A stretch of 5,962 bases of DNA, from NCBI GenBank assembly GCA_947629845.1, contig CANRFD010000082.1, positions 1 through 5,962 of the forward strand. Direction: 5' to 3'. Shown here one piece after another: positions 4,576-5,962 of the stretch (positions are counted from its first letter, which is position 1; the number at the start of each line of letters is the position of its first letter). This DNA comes from an uncultured Clostridia bacterium (GTDB lineage: Bacteria > Bacillota > Clostridia > Christensenellales > Borkfalkiaceae). The position numbers and the translations under genes are program-made. Below the pieces are notes generated by a model. It was not told the origin of the DNA. It made no database searches and saw nothing but the letters and a program-made list of their open reading frames with translations.

Positions 4576-5733
4576 ACCGCTCCTGCGCGCGGCGTCGGCG
4601 ACGGCGGCCGCCACCGCCTTGTGGGCGGAAAAATCGTATGCGTAGGGCAAAATATAGCCCGCCGACAGCTTTTCCGCAGGGACGCACGCCGCGATCGCCT
4701 TGCTCGCCGCGAACATCATTTCGAAGTTGATGTCGGAGGCGCGGACGTCGAGCGCGCCGCGGAAGAGACCGGGAAACACGAGCACGTTGTTGATCTGGTT
4801 GGGCTTTTCCGAGGAGCCCGTTCCCACGACGGCGGCGCCCGCTTCCAAGGCGGCCTCGTAGGAAATTTCGGGGGTGGGGTTGGCACAGGCGAACACGATG
4901 GCGCCCTTTGCCATCGAGGCGACCATCTCCTTGGTGACGCAGTCGGGGCCCGAGACGCCGATAAAGACGTCCGCATTCCGCATGGCGTCGGCGAGGGCGC
5001 CCGTAAGGCGGGTGCGGTTGGTTAGAAGGGCGATCTCCGCCTTGGCCGACGTGAGCTGGCTGTCGCCCGCGCAGAGGACGCCCTGACGGTCGCAGAGGAT
5101 GATGTCCCCCACCTTCATCTTCAAGAGGTACTTGGCGATGGCGATGCCGGCCGCCCCCGCCCCGTTGATGACGACGCGGATGCGCCCGATGTCCTTCCCC
5201 ACGAGTTTGAGCGCGTTGAGAAGGGCCGCCGCCGTGACGACCGCCGTGCCGTGCTGGTCGTCGTGAAAGACGGGGATATCGAGATCATCTTTCAGCCGCC
5301 GTTCGATCTCGAAACAGCGGGGCGCGGCGATATCTTCCAAATTGATGCCGCCGAAGGAACCCGCCAAAAGTTCGATGGTGCGGATGATCTCTTCGGTATC
5401 CTTGGAGCGGATGCAGAGCGGGATGGCGTCTACGCCGCCGAACGCCTTAAAGAGGGCGCACTTGCCCTCCATGACGGGCATGCCCGCTTCGGGGCCGATG
5501 TCCCCCAGCCCCAAGACCGCAGTCCCGTCGGTGATGACGGGCACGGTGTTCCAACGGCGGGTGAGCTCGAAACTTTTGTCGACGTCTGCATGGATGGCAA
5601 GGCAGGGCTCGGCGACGCCCGGCGTGTACGCCAGCGAGAGCTTTTCGCGGCTGTCGACCTCCACGCGGGAGACGACCTCAATCTTCCCGCGCCACTCTCC
5701 GTGCAGTTTGAGCGATTCTTCTCTGTAATTCAT
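4561..5733 (-). CDS. Malic enzyme, short bacterial form (NAD(P)-dependent)
   Basis: The enzyme oxidatively decarboxylates malate to pyruvate and CO2 with reduction of NAD(P), linking the C4 acids to pyruvate in the cytosol. It has 390 residues, the usual size of the short form, without the phosphotransacetylase domain of long MaeB. Visible: catalytic Y36 in LAYTPGVAEPC, catalytic K91 in MEGKCALFKAFGG, metal ligands E133-D134 (NLEDIAAPRCFEIE) and D158-D159 (FHDDQHGTA), the Rossmann loop GAGAAG (191-196) and ACANPTPEI (282-290). D215 at the end of the second strand may favour NAD, but cofactor choice cannot be decided by eye, so no symbol is given. ATG 5733 is chosen because AAAGGAG lies 9 nt upstream; the open frame reaches 5766, inside the -10 box, so the longer form is impossible from this promoter. 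It appears monocistronic. Confidence 0.95.
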   Translation of the reverse strand: MNYREESLKLHGEWRGKIEVVSRVEVDSREKLSLAYTPGVAEPCLAIHADVDKSFELTRRWNTVPVITDGTAVLGLGDIGPEAGMPVMEGKCALFKAFGGVDAIPLCIRSKDTEEIIRTIELLAGSFGGINLEDIAAPRCFEIERRLKDDLDIPVFHDDQHGTAVVTAAALLNALKLVGKDIGRIRVVINGAGAAGIAIAKYLLKMKVGDIILCDRQGVLCAGDSQLTSAKAEIALLTNRTRLTGALADAMRNADVFIGVSGPDCVTKEMVASMAKGAIVFACANPTPEISYEAALEAGAAVVGTGSSEKPNQINNVLVFPGLFRGALDVRASDINFEMMFAASKAIAACVPAEKLSAGYILPYAYDFSAHKAVAAAVADAARRSGVARK

Positions 5734-5764
5734 GGTTGCGCACTCCTTTGCGGTTTCGGATAAC

Positions 5765-5793
5765 ATTATATCTTATCGGGGGCGCGCCGTCAA
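5765..5793 (-). promoter_or_regulatory. Sigma-A-type promoter of the malic enzyme gene
   Basis: On the minus strand, TTGACG (plus-strand 5788-5793) and TATAAT (5765-5770) are separated by exactly 17 bp. Transcription should start near 5758, leaving a leader of about 25 nt with the AAAGGAG site (5743-5749). This is the same architecture as the prs promoter, including the TTGACG variant of the -35 box. No operator-like dyad overlaps it. Confidence 0.88.
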
Positions 5794-5855
5794 ATCATTC
5801 GCCGCGGACAGGGGAAGAATTTTTTTGGGGAGGGTGGGCGGTACTTGGGTTGCGC

Positions 5856-5962
5856 GTCATTCTGACGGGAGCGCAGCGGAGCGGCGTTCTTGTCATTTCG
5901 ACCAAGCCGCGTAAGCGGCGCGTGGAGAAATCTCAAAATAAGGTAGAGATGTCTCGACGGAG
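5856..5962. repeat. Interspersed intergenic repeat, cut by the window edge
   Basis: The stretch contains linked motifs: GTCATTCTGACGGGAGCG (5856-5873), then GTCATTTCGACCAAG (5892-5906), a hairpin GCCGC-GTAA-GCGGC (5906-5919), GTGGAGAAATCTC (5922-5934) and GAGATGTCTCGAC (5946-5958). The twice-used GTCATT(T/C)-GAC opening and the paired GAGA-TCTC segments are typical of short non-coding repeats dispersed through many bacterial genomes, and the wording resembles ones I recall from Clostridia and Bacteroidetes; no search was made. No gene is supported between 5794 and the right edge. Confidence 0.6.

Noticed and set aside
5251..5763. 170-residue plus-strand frame opposite the malic enzyme gene
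   Set aside because: It is antisense to a clear malic enzyme, with no start signals and no recognisable domain.

Overview
The window looks like chromosome from a GC-rich member of the Bacillota (Firmicutes), most likely an uncultured Clostridia lineage. The coding DNA is about 60-63% GC where I sampled it. Ribosome binding sites are AAAGGAG-type, and the promoters are close to the sigma-A consensus with 17-bp spacers. The gene order prs, pth, mfd is the order known from Bacillus and its relatives (in B. subtilis: prs-ctc-pth-fin-mfd). The taxonomic call is inference; there is no rRNA or marker gene here to settle it.

All the housekeeping genes are on the minus strand, so they read from right to left. 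From the right end: a short malic enzyme (4561-5733) with its own near-perfect promoter; a low-GC islet (about 3764-4560); prs, PRPP synthetase (2705-3652), again with a strong promoter; a 447-bp repeat-rich gap; pth, peptidyl-tRNA hydrolase (1694-2257); and mfd, the transcription-repair coupling factor (start at 1697, running off the left edge). The pth stop and mfd start overlap as ATGA, so the two are translationally coupled. Together these cover malate to pyruvate conversion, PRPP supply for nucleotide synthesis, recycling of stalled peptidyl-tRNA, and rescue of stalled RNA polymerase.

The most unusual part is the islet between prs and the malic enzyme gene. Its 4021-4440 stretch is about 39% GC by hand count. 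It holds a small XRE-family regulator (minus strand) transcribed divergently from a small membrane-anchored zinc-ribbon protein (plus strand). The shared control region contains a perfect consensus promoter (TTGACA-17-TATAAT) overlaid by two 16-bp operator-like dyads. The zinc-ribbon gene is split by an apparent one-base frameshift that separates its first cysteine pair from the second cluster. The islet is bracketed by an exact 15-bp direct repeat, one copy of which is the last codons and stop of the malic enzyme gene. That suggests a small acquired element, but carries no recombinase.

The non-coding DNA is rich in palindromic repeats. A 105-nt inverted-repeat element abuts the prs stop codon, a related hairpin pair lies before pth, and a different interspersed repeat occupies the right end of the window. 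I found no rRNA, tRNA, CRISPR array, transposase or riboswitch.
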